DNA of 64,000 nucleotides from an uncultured bacterium (GCA_900317935.1 ONIU01000003.1:1-64000), one strand, 5' to 3'. Positions 44,240 to 53,393 are shown, counted from the first letter of the stretch. Notes: generated from the letters alone by a model not told the origin. Program-made: numbers and translations.

Positions 44240-46309
44240 ATGAAGAAATTTTGGCTATTAGTAATATTTTTAATAATTTTGGTTGATTGTTCTTTTGGTG
44301 AGACTTCTAAAACAAATCTAGAAGCCGATAATGTCTATCAACTTCTTCTTCAAAAGGGTTTAAAAGCTGAAAAAAATGGTAATCTTGATGATGCTGTAGC
44401 AAGTTATGAAGAAGCATATGAACACTCAAATAATGTTCTGCCTCTTTTGAATATTGCTATTTTGTATTCTAATAATAATAATCCTGACTTAGCAGAAAAA
44501 AGTTTGAATAGAATTCCTATTGATAAATTGCCTGACATGGGTAAAGCAGAAGTTCTTTATATTAAGGGCAAAGTTCATATTGCTAAAAAGGAATTTGAAT
44601 TAGCTGCAAATGATTTTTTACAAGCATTAGGTTTAAATAAGAATAAAAATTCTGCTAGAGTTAAATTGGCCATGATTAATTTGTTGATGGGAATTAGCTC
44701 TAGAGCAGAGGAATTGTTAGGGAATAAAGAGGATACTTTTTCGGAAGAAAACGGTTATTCTTTTGAAGACCTGAGAATGTGTCTGGCTATTGATATGCAT
44801 AATGCCAATTTTGGTAGAGCATACAGCACATGTGAGATAATAGGCAAGAAAAACATTGATTCTAATCCGCATGCTAGTTTTTTTGAACTAGTGACTAACC
44901 AGCCGTTCTTTATGTTCGTAAGCTTTTTCCCGCTTTTCCTGGGCAGAACACTTTCGGTTTTCTATTTTATTTTGCTGTTTATTGCACTAGGTTTTGTTGC
45001 TTCTGCATTAGGGAAGAAAACATCGTTCTGGCACATACTTTTATTTGTAATTGCCGGAGTAGGGTTACTGATATTCTCTCAGATATATTGTATAAGCGAT
45101 GTTTATAAAGCATTATTATCTGGTGATGGCTATATATATGATGGAATATGGATTACTCCAAAAATGATTATTGCCAGCCATTTGATTGCCTTGGCTCTTT
45201 TCTTGATTTTCCCATGTTTTAGATTCCTTAAGGAAAATATGCGTCCAGCTAGTTATGAATTACTAGGATTGTGGCTATTCTGTTTCTTCTTTGGAATATT
45301 TGTTCTCACTTTCCAAAGTAATATGGAAGTAATGCCAAGATTTGTTTTTATAATGATAGGTTTGTTCTGTAGTTTGATTTCAGCATTAATAATGCCTTTT
45401 GGAAAATTGATGCTTTATAAGTTTGCTCAAACAGTTGGTATTTCTTTTGGTGGAAAAATAGAAAAAACTGATTTGAATGATGGAAATCTAAGTTTCACAG
45501 ATATAAAGATTTTAGAAACTAAAATGCGTAAATTCATAAATGACGGTGAAATATCTTCCGCTATATCATTGGGAAAGAAAGTATTGAATAGTGAAACCCA
45601 GAAAAATTTCCCTTCTTTCTGGCAGGCAATGATATTTGCTCAGATTTGTAGTGAAGAATACGATTTGGCTGCTAGAAACATAAATGAATATTATCAGGTA
45701 TTCCAAGGAACAAACTCTTATGAAGTTGGCCAGGTTTGGGAAGCCTTACTTAAAACAGAAAAAGGCGATTTTGCAACTGCTTACAAAATAATAAATTCAA
45801 TTTCTGCTGACCGCGCAAAATCTATGAGTGCTGATGAAGTGGCAGTTTCTCTTCTTGTGCTTGCAAGATGCTGCCTGAATGTTAAAGATAATGTTCAGGC
45901 TCATATTAATTTTAACAAAGCTTTAAACTGCACCAAATCTTTACTGATTAAACTAATCGTTTTGACAGATATAGCAGAGCTGGATTGTAAAATGAATGCT
46001 AAGCAGGCAATGCAGAAATGGAAAACGATGGTGGATAGTCTTAAAGGAAGTGGGAAATGCACTTCTTATATAAATACAGTTAATTCAATGGTTGCTTTTT
46101 GCGAAGGGAAGAAAGAAGAAGCATTTAAGATTGCTTCAGAGTGTTTAAAGGATAAGTATCGTAACGGTAAGGCTGTTGGATGGTATGGACACTTGCTTTG
46201 TTTGGAAGGTAAGCCAAATGAAGCTGAAGAACTTCTATCAAGAATGACTGCCGGCAGTTTTACGGCAGAATGCTTAATGACAGAAGTTACTTCTGGAAAT
46301 ATCAACTAA
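44240..46309 (+). CDS. Membrane protein with TPR domains on both sides of a six-helix block
   Basis: A 689-residue protein with a signal peptide-like N-terminus (FWLLVIFLIILVDCSFG; the -1 Asp makes a lipobox unlikely), a TPR block at about 25-160 (LKAEKNGNLDDAVASYEEAYEHS, AANDFLQALGLNKNKNSARV), about five or six transmembrane helices at about 220-400, and a second TPR-like helical region at about 430-680. The first TPR block would be periplasmic and the last in whichever compartment the helix count dictates. Start ATG 44240 with GAGAG upstream. It is followed 8 nt later by the adenylate cyclase, so both are probably co-expressed; the partner function is unknown. Confidence 0.65.
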   Translation: MKKFWLLVIFLIILVDCSFGETSKTNLEADNVYQLLLQKGLKAEKNGNLDDAVASYEEAYEHSNNVLPLLNIAILYSNNNNPDLAEKSLNRIPIDKLPDMGKAEVLYIKGKVHIAKKEFELAANDFLQALGLNKNKNSARVKLAMINLLMGISSRAEELLGNKEDTFSEENGYSFEDLRMCLAIDMHNANFGRAYSTCEIIGKKNIDSNPHASFFELVTNQPFFMFVSFFPLFLGRTLSVFYFILLFIALGFVASALGKKTSFWHILLFVIAGVGLLIFSQIYCISDVYKALLSGDGYIYDGIWITPKMIIASHLIALALFLIFPCFRFLKENMRPASYELLGLWLFCFFFGIFVLTFQSNMEVMPRFVFIMIGLFCSLISALIMPFGKLMLYKFAQTVGISFGGKIEKTDLNDGNLSFTDIKILETKMRKFINDGEISSAISLGKKVLNSETQKNFPSFWQAMIFAQICSEEYDLAARNINEYYQVFQGTNSYEVGQVWEALLKTEKGDFATAYKIINSISADRAKSMSADEVAVSLLVLARCCLNVKDNVQAHINFNKALNCTKSLLIKLIVLTDIAELDCKMNAKQAMQKWKTMVDSLKGSGKCTSYINTVNSMVAFCEGKKEEAFKIASECLKDKYRNGKAVGWYGHLLCLEGKPNEAEELLSRMTAGSFTAECLMTEVTSGNIN

Positions 46310-46317
46310 TTCTATAA

Positions 46318-48609
46318 ATGGCTGAAGTTAAGAAAAACGAAAAAGTAGAAGCAGGTAAACCAACTGAAGCTAAAAAGGATGCAAAATCTGCAACAGCGCA
46401 AGCACCAGAAAAAGCTGATCATATAAAAGCTGAAGCTCCGGTAAAAACTGTTTCTAAGGCTGATTCCCAAAAGAAATTAGTAGATTTATTTTGTGGAATA
46501 GGAAGTCTACTAGCTGTAGGCGCAGCAATAGCTATTTTCCTTAATAAACTGCCTAAAAATTTAACAAAGATACAGAGCTTTTTTTCTTATTTTTATATAT
46601 TAGCAATTGCTGGATTTTTAGGCGTGCTAGGAGAGCAGTATTCAATAATGCTGCTAGGTTTTTCTTTGCCGGTTTTAATGGCAGGGGCGACTATATTGAT
46701 AAAATTGAAGCCGACTCAGTTCCCCATTGAAGATTGGTGGGATCAATATTCTATAATGGTTTTATTTTCGGCTGGTTTTCTATTATATCTTTATGTAAGA
46801 TTTGATAACTTGAGGAAAAATGGTCCGGCAATAGCAGATACAACCGGAAAGGTAACCGGTTCTGATGGTAACCTTAAAGCTAGAGTTGATCCTGCCTTAG
46901 CAGCAAAATATCGCGCTGAAATGGATGCAAAGAATAAAAAAGAATCTGCAAGTTTTGATAAAGCTTTAGGAGTTAATAAAGAGGCAGATAATAAAACTAT
47001 AGGTGTTCCTGGAGTGGCTAAGGCTGGACCTGCTGATAAAGCTAAGGATGGCAAAGCCGATAAACAAAGTAATGAAACAAACGAAGAACGTATGGAACGC
47101 GAAGTAAGAGAAATGCGTGAAGAGTTCAATAAAAGGTCTATGCGTCTTACAACAACTCTTATGCGAATTAAAAATCTTACCAAAAGTCTTGATAGAGACC
47201 AGATATTTGCCAATACTGTTGAAATTATTACCAAAGGTCTTGATGCCAAGAAAGTTCAATTACTTCTTAATGACGAAAAAGAAGGCAAGCTTCGTATTGT
47301 TAAAGCTACTGGCATGAAACCTTCTGAATATAAAAATTTTGAAGTTCCTTATGAAGAAGTCAGCATGATAACTCATCTTTTGGACCAGAAAATTAATGAA
47401 GTTACTGGTGGAGCTGGGGCTTTTGGGGTTAAGGAATGCGAAATGGATCCTCAGATGAAGGGGTTAATAGGAAAAGGGGTTCTCAGTACCATTTTGGCTG
47501 CTCCTATTTATGCAGAAGGAAAGCTGTTTGCTATTCTTAACGTTGAAGAAATGAATAATCCTGATTATACCAGAGATGATCAGAATCTTCTAACTACCTG
47601 CGCAGATGTTGCAGGTTTGGTTATGAAAAACGCAAAACTATATTCTGCAACAATGGATGATTTGGTTTCAGCTCAAAAGCTCAGTGAAGACCAGTTAAAG
47701 CAGAATGAACAGTTGAGAGGTAGTTTGAACCGTATCGTTTCACCAGCGGTTGCTGAAATGATCATGTCTGACCCGTCAGCTTTGAAATTAGGCGGTAAAA
47801 AATGTGAAGTATCATGTTTTTTTTCTGATATTCGTGGTTTTACAAAAATGTCAGAAAATATGGACCCAACAGATATAGTTGAACAATTGAACGTTTATTT
47901 TACCAGAATGACAGATATTTTAATGGAACTAGACGGAACGCTGGATAAATACGTAGGCGACGAATTGATGGCACTTTTTGGAGCTCCAGTAGCACGAAGT
48001 GATGACCCGATTAGAGCTGTTCTATGCGGTGTTAGAATGCTTGATGCTCTAAGAGAATTACAGGAAGTTTGGAAAAAAGAAGGAAAACCTGTTATTCAAA
48101 TAGGGGTTGGTGTTAACACTGGAATAGTTACTGCTGGATATATGGGTTCTGAAAAGGCTCTTTCTTATACGGTTATTGGTGATAATGTTAACCTTGCTGC
48201 TCGTATTATGGCTCAGGCCAAAGGGATGGAAATGTATATAACGAGGGCAACCTACGAAAGAGTTAAAGATTATTTTGATATCGAACAACGTGAATCAATC
48301 ATGGTTAAAGGTAAATCAATGCCTATCGAGATTTTCTGTGTCCTGAAAGTAAAAGATGGTGTAGATATGAGTCAGGTTATTGGTAAAGATGTTGGTCATG
48401 TCGCAAAATCTCTGGTTGAAGATAAGCCAAAGAAATCCGAATCAAATGTCAATAAACCTCTTAATAACTTACCTCCAAATATGAAAGAAGAGGATATGAA
48501 ACAGAATATTCAGATTGAAGAAGTTAAAATGATAGCATGTTCTAATTGTGGTCAGGAAAATCCACCACAAGAAAAGTTCTGTACAAAGTGTGGTATGCCA
48601 ATATTTTAG
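46318..48609 (+). CDS. Membrane adenylate cyclase (class III) with GAF domain and C-terminal zinc ribbon
   Basis: A 763-residue signalling enzyme that should make cAMP. Order: an Ala/Lys-rich cytoplasmic leader (1-50), four helices (about 55-160), a linker, a GAF domain (about 285-440), the class III cyclase domain (about 490-685) and a terminal zinc ribbon (CSNCGQENPPQEKFCTKCGMPIF). The cyclase has both metal aspartates (FFSDIRGFT and the D of LDKYVGDELMALFG), the purine-contacting Lys of that motif and the transition-state Asn/Arg of VNLAARI, so it looks active and adenylate-specific. It follows the TPR membrane protein 8 nt away without a ribosome site. A heptamer array touches its stop codon. 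Confidence 0.88.
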   Translation: MAEVKKNEKVEAGKPTEAKKDAKSATAQAPEKADHIKAEAPVKTVSKADSQKKLVDLFCGIGSLLAVGAAIAIFLNKLPKNLTKIQSFFSYFYILAIAGFLGVLGEQYSIMLLGFSLPVLMAGATILIKLKPTQFPIEDWWDQYSIMVLFSAGFLLYLYVRFDNLRKNGPAIADTTGKVTGSDGNLKARVDPALAAKYRAEMDAKNKKESASFDKALGVNKEADNKTIGVPGVAKAGPADKAKDGKADKQSNETNEERMEREVREMREEFNKRSMRLTTTLMRIKNLTKSLDRDQIFANTVEIITKGLDAKKVQLLLNDEKEGKLRIVKATGMKPSEYKNFEVPYEEVSMITHLLDQKINEVTGGAGAFGVKECEMDPQMKGLIGKGVLSTILAAPIYAEGKLFAILNVEEMNNPDYTRDDQNLLTTCADVAGLVMKNAKLYSATMDDLVSAQKLSEDQLKQNEQLRGSLNRIVSPAVAEMIMSDPSALKLGGKKCEVSCFFSDIRGFTKMSENMDPTDIVEQLNVYFTRMTDILMELDGTLDKYVGDELMALFGAPVARSDDPIRAVLCGVRMLDALRELQEVWKKEGKPVIQIGVGVNTGIVTAGYMGSEKALSYTVIGDNVNLAARIMAQAKGMEMYITRATYERVKDYFDIEQRESIMVKGKSMPIEIFCVLKVKDGVDMSQVIGKDVGHVAKSLVEDKPKKSESNVNKPLNNLPPNMKEEDMKQNIQIEEVKMIACSNCGQENPPQEKFCTKCGMPIF

Positions 48610-48678
48610 ATATAAGATATAAGATATAAGATATAAGATATAAGATACAAGATACAAGATACAAGATACAAGTTACAA
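48609..48678. repeat. Heptanucleotide array, ten units
   Basis: (GATATAA)5-(GATACAA)4-GTTACAA, starting in the stop codon of the cyclase gene. Ten units, as at 18756. Confidence 0.95.
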
Positions 48679-48680
48679 GA

Positions 48681-48806
48681 GACCCCCTTTACGAAAGGGG
48701 GCGAGGACATTACTCCATACACTGATTTATTAGTAAATTCTTAGTTTTTAGACAGCCTTTGTGAAAGGGGGATGTCAGACACAAAGTGCATGACTGGGGG
48801 TTTTTT
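48681..48806. repeat. G-run hairpin element, two halves
   Basis: CCCCCTTT-ACG-AAAGGGGG at 48683-48701 and AGCCTTTGTGAAAGGGGG at 48754-48771, with a further GGGGG-TTTTTT at 48796. Two related copies 50 nt apart look like a decayed interspersed element. The 324-nt stretch 48610-48933 holds only these, the heptamer arrays and a terminator; no gene is seen. Confidence 0.6.
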
Positions 48807-48817
48807 ATTTACTACAA

Positions 48818-48838
48818 GTTTCAAGTTACAAGATATAA
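48818..48838. repeat. Short heptanucleotide array
   Basis: GTTTCAA-GTTACAA-GATATAA, the same unit family as at 48609. Confidence 0.7.
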
Positions 48839-48892
48839 GATTGATATATAAGCTAGAGGATAGAGGAACGGAAATACATGTTTTAAAAGCAT

Positions 48893-48927
48893 AAAAAAAG
48901 CCTGCGATATAATCGCAGGCTTTTTTG
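48893..48927. terminator. Bidirectional terminator
   Basis: GCCTGCGAT, loop ATA, ATCGCAGGC with A7 and T6 flanks, 6 nt after the stop of the convergent secreted-protein gene. Confidence 0.92.
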
Positions 48928-48933
48928 CTTACT

Positions 48934-49920
48934 TTATTCTACTATAATTCTGTAGTTCTCAGGCATCTTAAAATCATATTTGCTGATATAATCATTGAAT
49001 TTATCATCATCAATTCTGTTGTCTTCATTATCAGAAGTTTCGTTTTCTTCGTTGTATTCACTTTCAGCAAAAGTTGAAGATTTTTCAGAATTTCTGAAAA
49101 GTTCTTCTATTTCATCATTTGCATTAGCAATAACTTCTTGGGAATTTCTAGCTTTTTTATCAGCTATTCTTTTTTCATAATCTTCTAATGCTGCATCTAA
49201 TTCACTACTTGCGGGAGTACTGCGTCTCTGACTATGTCTAATTCTTCTGATTGAGCGTTCTAGCAGCTGACCCGTAACGTATTCATTGCTTTTTTCAGCC
49301 TTCTGAGCAGGAACTACTCTTTCTTCCTGACTAGATTCATTAGTTTTGTTTTTGATTGGAACAGACCAGGCTTCAGAATCGTCAGCTTCCATAGCTTCTA
49401 TTATGATAATTTCGTCTTGAGAAGCGGTATTGGCTACTTCAGATTCTGTTGGAGTCTGTGCCGGTTTTTCTTCGGGTGTATCAGAAGTAACCGCTGGAAC
49501 AGCAACAACTTGTTTTTCTTCTTTTGATACTTCAGGTTCTGAAGAATTCTGATCGTTTGCTACGATAATATTTTCTTCTGTAACTTCAGTAACAGGTTTT
49601 GCTTCAACAGTAGTTACTTCGTTTTCATTTGTGTTAGCAGGTTTAATATGATTTTGTTTGAATCTCTTTTCAGATTCAAATCTTTCACGTCTTATTTTTG
49701 CCAAAACAGCAGAAAGTTCACGACCAGGAATATATTCATCGCTTGATGAATTAGAAGAAACTATTTCTGAAGGCTGTTCATTATTAGTTTCTAAAAGGCG
49801 GAGACGAGCACGCATAGCTTCAATAGCTTCTGTTGCTTCTTGAGATAATGCAAAGAGATTTGCTACCGGAAGTATACAGAAAAATACTGTAATCAAAAGT
49901 ATTTTTTCAAAATTCTTCAT
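48934..49920 (-). CDS. Exported acidic hypothetical protein
   Basis: A 328-residue secreted protein not recognised. A signal peptide (ILLITVFFCILPVANLFA) precedes a helix rich in Glu/Arg (EAIEAMRARLRLLETN), then a low-complexity Glu/Val/Ser/Thr-rich middle and an acidic C-terminus ending KYDFKMPENYRIIVE. One related motif appears twice, ELSAVLAKIRRERFESEKRF (near 68) and QLLERSIRRIRHSQRRS (near 220). No lipobox Cys. GGTGGAG lies 4 nt before the ATG. The gene is transcribed alone, with both sigma-70-like and sigma-28-like boxes upstream. Unstructured surface-exposed protein is likely; nothing more can be said. Confidence 0.72.
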   Translation of the reverse strand: MKNFEKILLITVFFCILPVANLFALSQEATEAIEAMRARLRLLETNNEQPSEIVSSNSSSDEYIPGRELSAVLAKIRRERFESEKRFKQNHIKPANTNENEVTTVEAKPVTEVTEENIIVANDQNSSEPEVSKEEKQVVAVPAVTSDTPEEKPAQTPTESEVANTASQDEIIIIEAMEADDSEAWSVPIKNKTNESSQEERVVPAQKAEKSNEYVTGQLLERSIRRIRHSQRRSTPASSELDAALEDYEKRIADKKARNSQEVIANANDEIEELFRNSEKSSTFAESEYNEENETSDNEDNRIDDDKFNDYISKYDFKMPENYRIIVE

Positions 49921-49946
49921 TCAACTCCACCTTGAATAATATATAT

Positions 49947-49980
49947 ATTATAACATCGGCAAATGTTTATCAAGATTAAA
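49947..49980 (-). promoter_or_regulatory. Overlapping sigma-70-like and sigma-28-like promoter boxes
   Basis: On the minus strand TTTA-N16-GCCGATGT lies 32 nt before the start at 49920 (sigma-28-like), and TTGATA-N15-TATAAT overlaps it (sigma-70-like with a short spacer). Either could be used. Confidence 0.45.
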
Positions 49981-50106
49981 CTATTTGAAATATTATTTTT
50001 TTTTTATTTTTTTGCAAGGACTAAAATATTATTTTTAAACTATAAATATAATAAATCTAAAGGTTGCTAATATTGAATGTATAGGGTTAAAATATGATAA
50101 GTACTA

Positions 50107-51153
50107 ATGAAAGAGAATAGTAAAAATATAAAAAAGCTTATATGGTTATTGGTTTTTATACTAATAGCTGTTTCAACTTTAGCGATAATTAGTCTCAATG
50201 AAGAGGAAGAAGAAATTTCAGAAGTTCCAATTCCTCCTAATTTATATTCTTCTTCTCATCATGTTATCGGAACTGGAAATACTTTGGGGACTTACTTTTC
50301 AGCAGGAAAGCTGTTAGAAAAATGGTTTAACGATAATATTGATAAAAATGGTGGTTCTTTCAAAGCTTTTCAAACGAACGGTTCCATAGATAATATTGTA
50401 TTGTTGCAGACAAAACGAATTGAATTTGGTATGTCTGAAGCAAGAATAGCAAAAGAGGCTTATTCTTCGAATCCTAAAATAAGAGTTGTATGGCCACTTT
50501 GGTATGATGTTGTTCAAATGATTAAGCCTCCGGAAGATTTAATGCCGAATTATGTATTCCCTGGTGAATTAAAGGGTTTTATCGGCCAAAAAAACTCTTC
50601 TACAGCTAGAACTTCAAAAGAAATATTCGAAGCTTTAAATATTTCAGGAAAACACAGTATTGATATTCCTATAGGAGAAGTTGTAAGAAAAATAGGTGAT
50701 GCTCACATTGGTTTTGCCATGATACAGGCAGGTATGCCGAATCGTACAGTGGCAGATTCCATTATATTTTATCATTGTGGTCTTATAAGTTTTGATGATA
50801 AACAGATTGACCTTATTTGTAATAAAGTTTCAACTTCTGTAAAATACACTATTCCTGCTGGTTATTACGAAGAAAATCAGCCTGAAATCAAGACTATTGC
50901 GCTTCCAAATGTTTTAGTAACAACCTCTGACATCTCTCCTGATTTGGTTGAATATGTTACAGAAATGCTTATTAAAGGATGTCCTAAGTTAAAGTATCGA
51001 TTTAAAGCCTTTGAAACAGTTCCAACAGATTCTGAATCAATTTTGAAGATTTTAAGAGAAACAGGAGTTCCTTTACATGAAGGGACAAGACGCTGGTTGG
51101 ATAAAAATTTGAACCAATTACAAAATTCAGAAAATGGAGGGTTACAGAATTGA
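50107..51153 (+). CDS. Membrane-anchored TAXI-family binding protein
   Basis: A 348-residue member of the TAXI (TRAP-associated extracytoplasmic immunogenic) family, normally the binding protein of TRAP transporters. The N-terminus is one helix (LIWLLVFILIAVSTLAIISL) without a clear cleavage site or lipobox; then a Glu run and the family opening HHVIGTGNTLGTYFSAGKLLEKWF. Ser/Thr-rich FIGQKNSSTARTSKEIFEAL matches the ligand-pocket strand. No TRAP permease (DctQM) gene is beside it. Its stop (TGA at 51151) overlaps the TTG start of the pseudopilin-like gene, and the cluster of three pilin-type genes follows, so a role in that apparatus is possible. A ribosome site is weak. Confidence 0.78.
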   Translation: MKENSKNIKKLIWLLVFILIAVSTLAIISLNEEEEEISEVPIPPNLYSSSHHVIGTGNTLGTYFSAGKLLEKWFNDNIDKNGGSFKAFQTNGSIDNIVLLQTKRIEFGMSEARIAKEAYSSNPKIRVVWPLWYDVVQMIKPPEDLMPNYVFPGELKGFIGQKNSSTARTSKEIFEALNISGKHSIDIPIGEVVRKIGDAHIGFAMIQAGMPNRTVADSIIFYHCGLISFDDKQIDLICNKVSTSVKYTIPAGYYEENQPEIKTIALPNVLVTTSDISPDLVEYVTEMLIKGCPKLKYRFKAFETVPTDSESILKILRETGVPLHEGTRRWLDKNLNQLQNSENGGLQN

Positions 51154-53393
51154 TTTTTTCTCCATTTCAAATAAAAAGAAAAAGTAGTAATCGTAAAGGG
51201 ATTATCTTTTTTGTTGTTATTGGGGCAATCGTTGTATTAGCTGTTCTGGTAGCTTCTTATAATTATCTGGTTATGGGAAAATCCAACGAAAGTCGCGAAA
51301 TACTCAGGCATTTAAGAGCAGAAAAATGTGCTCAATCTATTTGTCGATTTGTTTTTTCTCATTTTATCAGTGATTTAAACGATGAAACCAGCGGAGGAGG
51401 AGTTAGGATAAGGGAAGTTCTAATAAGTTCCAATAGTCCTGATAAACTTAGTGAAGAATTAAGCAAGAAATGGTTGGCTTATATTGGCTTCGATAATTTG
51501 ATAGATAATATTCTTAAAGGGACAATTGGTAGTGAAAAGCCAGATGTTCCATTAATAGAACTAGGTTTTTCTGATATTGCATCATTAAATAGTTTAAAAT
51601 CCTCTAAAGGCATAGGTGATGAAGTAACCTTTTTTGATTGGGAAAAGGTTGGACGACTAACTGTAAGAGTAACAATAAAAATTGGTAAAAGCCGTGCTGT
51701 TTGGCAGGAAACAAGACCTTTTAAAGTAGTTTTCCCATTTCCAATACCAATTACTAAGTTCAATTTTTATTGGACGGATGGAGCGGATGATCCTCTTGCT
51801 TTCAATACAGTTTCAATCAAAAGTGATACTGGTGAATCTTCAAATGGAAAACATCCGTTTTTACTTGATAATAAAAAATCTACAGAAGATAAGGATAACA
51901 AAACGGGGGATATGTGGATGAAACGAGGCTGGATTTATATTGGTGGAGATCATCTAATATTAAATCGTGCTAGCGGAAGTAAAAAATATGGTCAGAATTT
52001 TTATTCTTATAGAGATCCTGGACCACCAGTGACTTTAATGCTTGATTTCCCTTCCGGAGACAGATGGGATACGAATCTCTATAATAATGAGTTACTTGGC
52101 TTCAGAGTTGCTTACTGGGGTTTTTCTGATTCATTGACTAGTTCTTCAAATCAGACTTGGAAAATGATTTTAAAATCAGAATATGAAAATAATCCGCCAG
52201 GGTCGTCACAAACTGATAAATATTGGAATACTTCATGTCTTCATTTATTTAGTGACATAGGAATACGTGGCAGTAGTTCTGAATTAAACAATATTGTTCC
52301 ATCCATAACCAGAGTTATTGGAAAAGTTGATGACCGATACCTTGAAATGGGCTATTTATTGCCAGTAAATTCCAGCGAAGCTTTGTTTGCAGCAATAATA
52401 GGAATTGGTAATGCTGATGATAAAACAGAATATGAATCTCTCAAAACTAATTATTCTTCACAAAACGGAAAAAATTATTCTTTTGAGAATTTCTTATTCT
52501 TCTCTGAAGGCTATGATTTTGAAAATGATTCAGATAATAAGGGTGCAGATGCTTTGCAGAAATATTTTGATAAGTTGGAATATTCTGTAAATGACGTTAG
52601 TGCAGTTGATTATTATAAGGTAATGAGCAAATCTAACATACGAAGTATTGATGTAACCTATAATATTATATCTGAATATTCCAAAAATAATGAAGAAATT
52701 AGTCTTCCACCAGACCCCTCTGTTCCAGATGTTAATAATACTGTTTTTAAACCAAAGGATTATGTCGGTAGTGAATTTAAACTAGGCTATTTGCCTAAAA
52801 GTCTTGAAAATTTAGATGTTTCTAAAATTGGTAAATCAGAAGACAGCACCCTAGGTCTATCATTAAGAACCTGTTATGAAATAACAGGTTCTTCTGACGG
52901 TATACAAAGTTTATTGAGTTCTTATTTCGGTTCAAATTCAAATGGCTCTGATTTGAATCTGAATAATCTTGTTTATAAAGTTACTTCTGACAGCGGAAAT
53001 GTCCGTTTCAGCAATATGAATATCAATACTCCGGGAACTATTTACAGTGATGGTTCAATTACTGTTGGTGCATTTTTGCCTCCTCAAGGAGATTCTGCCA
53101 AAACTCCAGTTATGTTGCTTGCAGGAAAAGGACCTATTACTGTTAACAATTCTGGAAATAATGAAGTAAGAGCATACCTGGTTGCTTTGGGAGAAGGAGG
53201 AACGGTCAAGGCAGATAGAAAAGATGTTCCTCTTCTTATTAATGGTGGTATGGCTGTAAAAGAGTTTAAACCAGAGAATATTCCAGACAAAGGTGGATAT
53301 TTATTATATAATTCTGAATTAGATCCAACAGAAGAAGACTTTATACCTAAGTATCTTGGGGTGGCTGTTGGTCCAAAAGGAAGTAATCCATGA
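51150..53393 (+). CDS. Large GspK/PilX-like pseudopilin
   Basis: A 747-residue protein that starts with a TTG overlapping the previous stop, GGAGGG 8 nt upstream. The N-terminus (IKRKSSNRKGIIFFVVIGAIVVLAVLVAS) has the pilin-type basic leader, a Gly before the hydrophobic helix as prepilin peptidase site, and no Glu at position +5. That is the hallmark of GspK/PilX minor pseudopilins that cap the tip. The rest is a long exported domain, much larger than the 300-400 residues usual, with Ser/Asn/Asp-rich segments and GYLPKSLENLDVSKIGKS near 550. Followed by PilV- and PilW-like genes. Confidence 0.68.
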   Translation: MIFSPFQIKRKSSNRKGIIFFVVIGAIVVLAVLVASYNYLVMGKSNESREILRHLRAEKCAQSICRFVFSHFISDLNDETSGGGVRIREVLISSNSPDKLSEELSKKWLAYIGFDNLIDNILKGTIGSEKPDVPLIELGFSDIASLNSLKSSKGIGDEVTFFDWEKVGRLTVRVTIKIGKSRAVWQETRPFKVVFPFPIPITKFNFYWTDGADDPLAFNTVSIKSDTGESSNGKHPFLLDNKKSTEDKDNKTGDMWMKRGWIYIGGDHLILNRASGSKKYGQNFYSYRDPGPPVTLMLDFPSGDRWDTNLYNNELLGFRVAYWGFSDSLTSSSNQTWKMILKSEYENNPPGSSQTDKYWNTSCLHLFSDIGIRGSSSELNNIVPSITRVIGKVDDRYLEMGYLLPVNSSEALFAAIIGIGNADDKTEYESLKTNYSSQNGKNYSFENFLFFSEGYDFENDSDNKGADALQKYFDKLEYSVNDVSAVDYYKVMSKSNIRSIDVTYNIISEYSKNNEEISLPPDPSVPDVNNTVFKPKDYVGSEFKLGYLPKSLENLDVSKIGKSEDSTLGLSLRTCYEITGSSDGIQSLLSSYFGSNSNGSDLNLNNLVYKVTSDSGNVRFSNMNINTPGTIYSDGSITVGAFLPPQGDSAKTPVMLLAGKGPITVNNSGNNEVRAYLVALGEGGTVKADRKDVPLLINGGMAVKEFKPENIPDKGGYLLYNSELDPTEEDFIPKYLGVAVGPKGSNP

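Noticed and set aside
43123-47063. GCCGATAA inside genes (43123, 44324, 47056)
   Set aside because: They encode Ala-Asp-Asn/Lys in ordinary frames, lie far from any start codon and have no nearby T[A/T]AA; they were not counted as promoters.
50107-51153. A complete TRAP transporter
   Set aside because: Only the TAXI-type binding protein is present; no DctQ or DctM gene is seen in the window.
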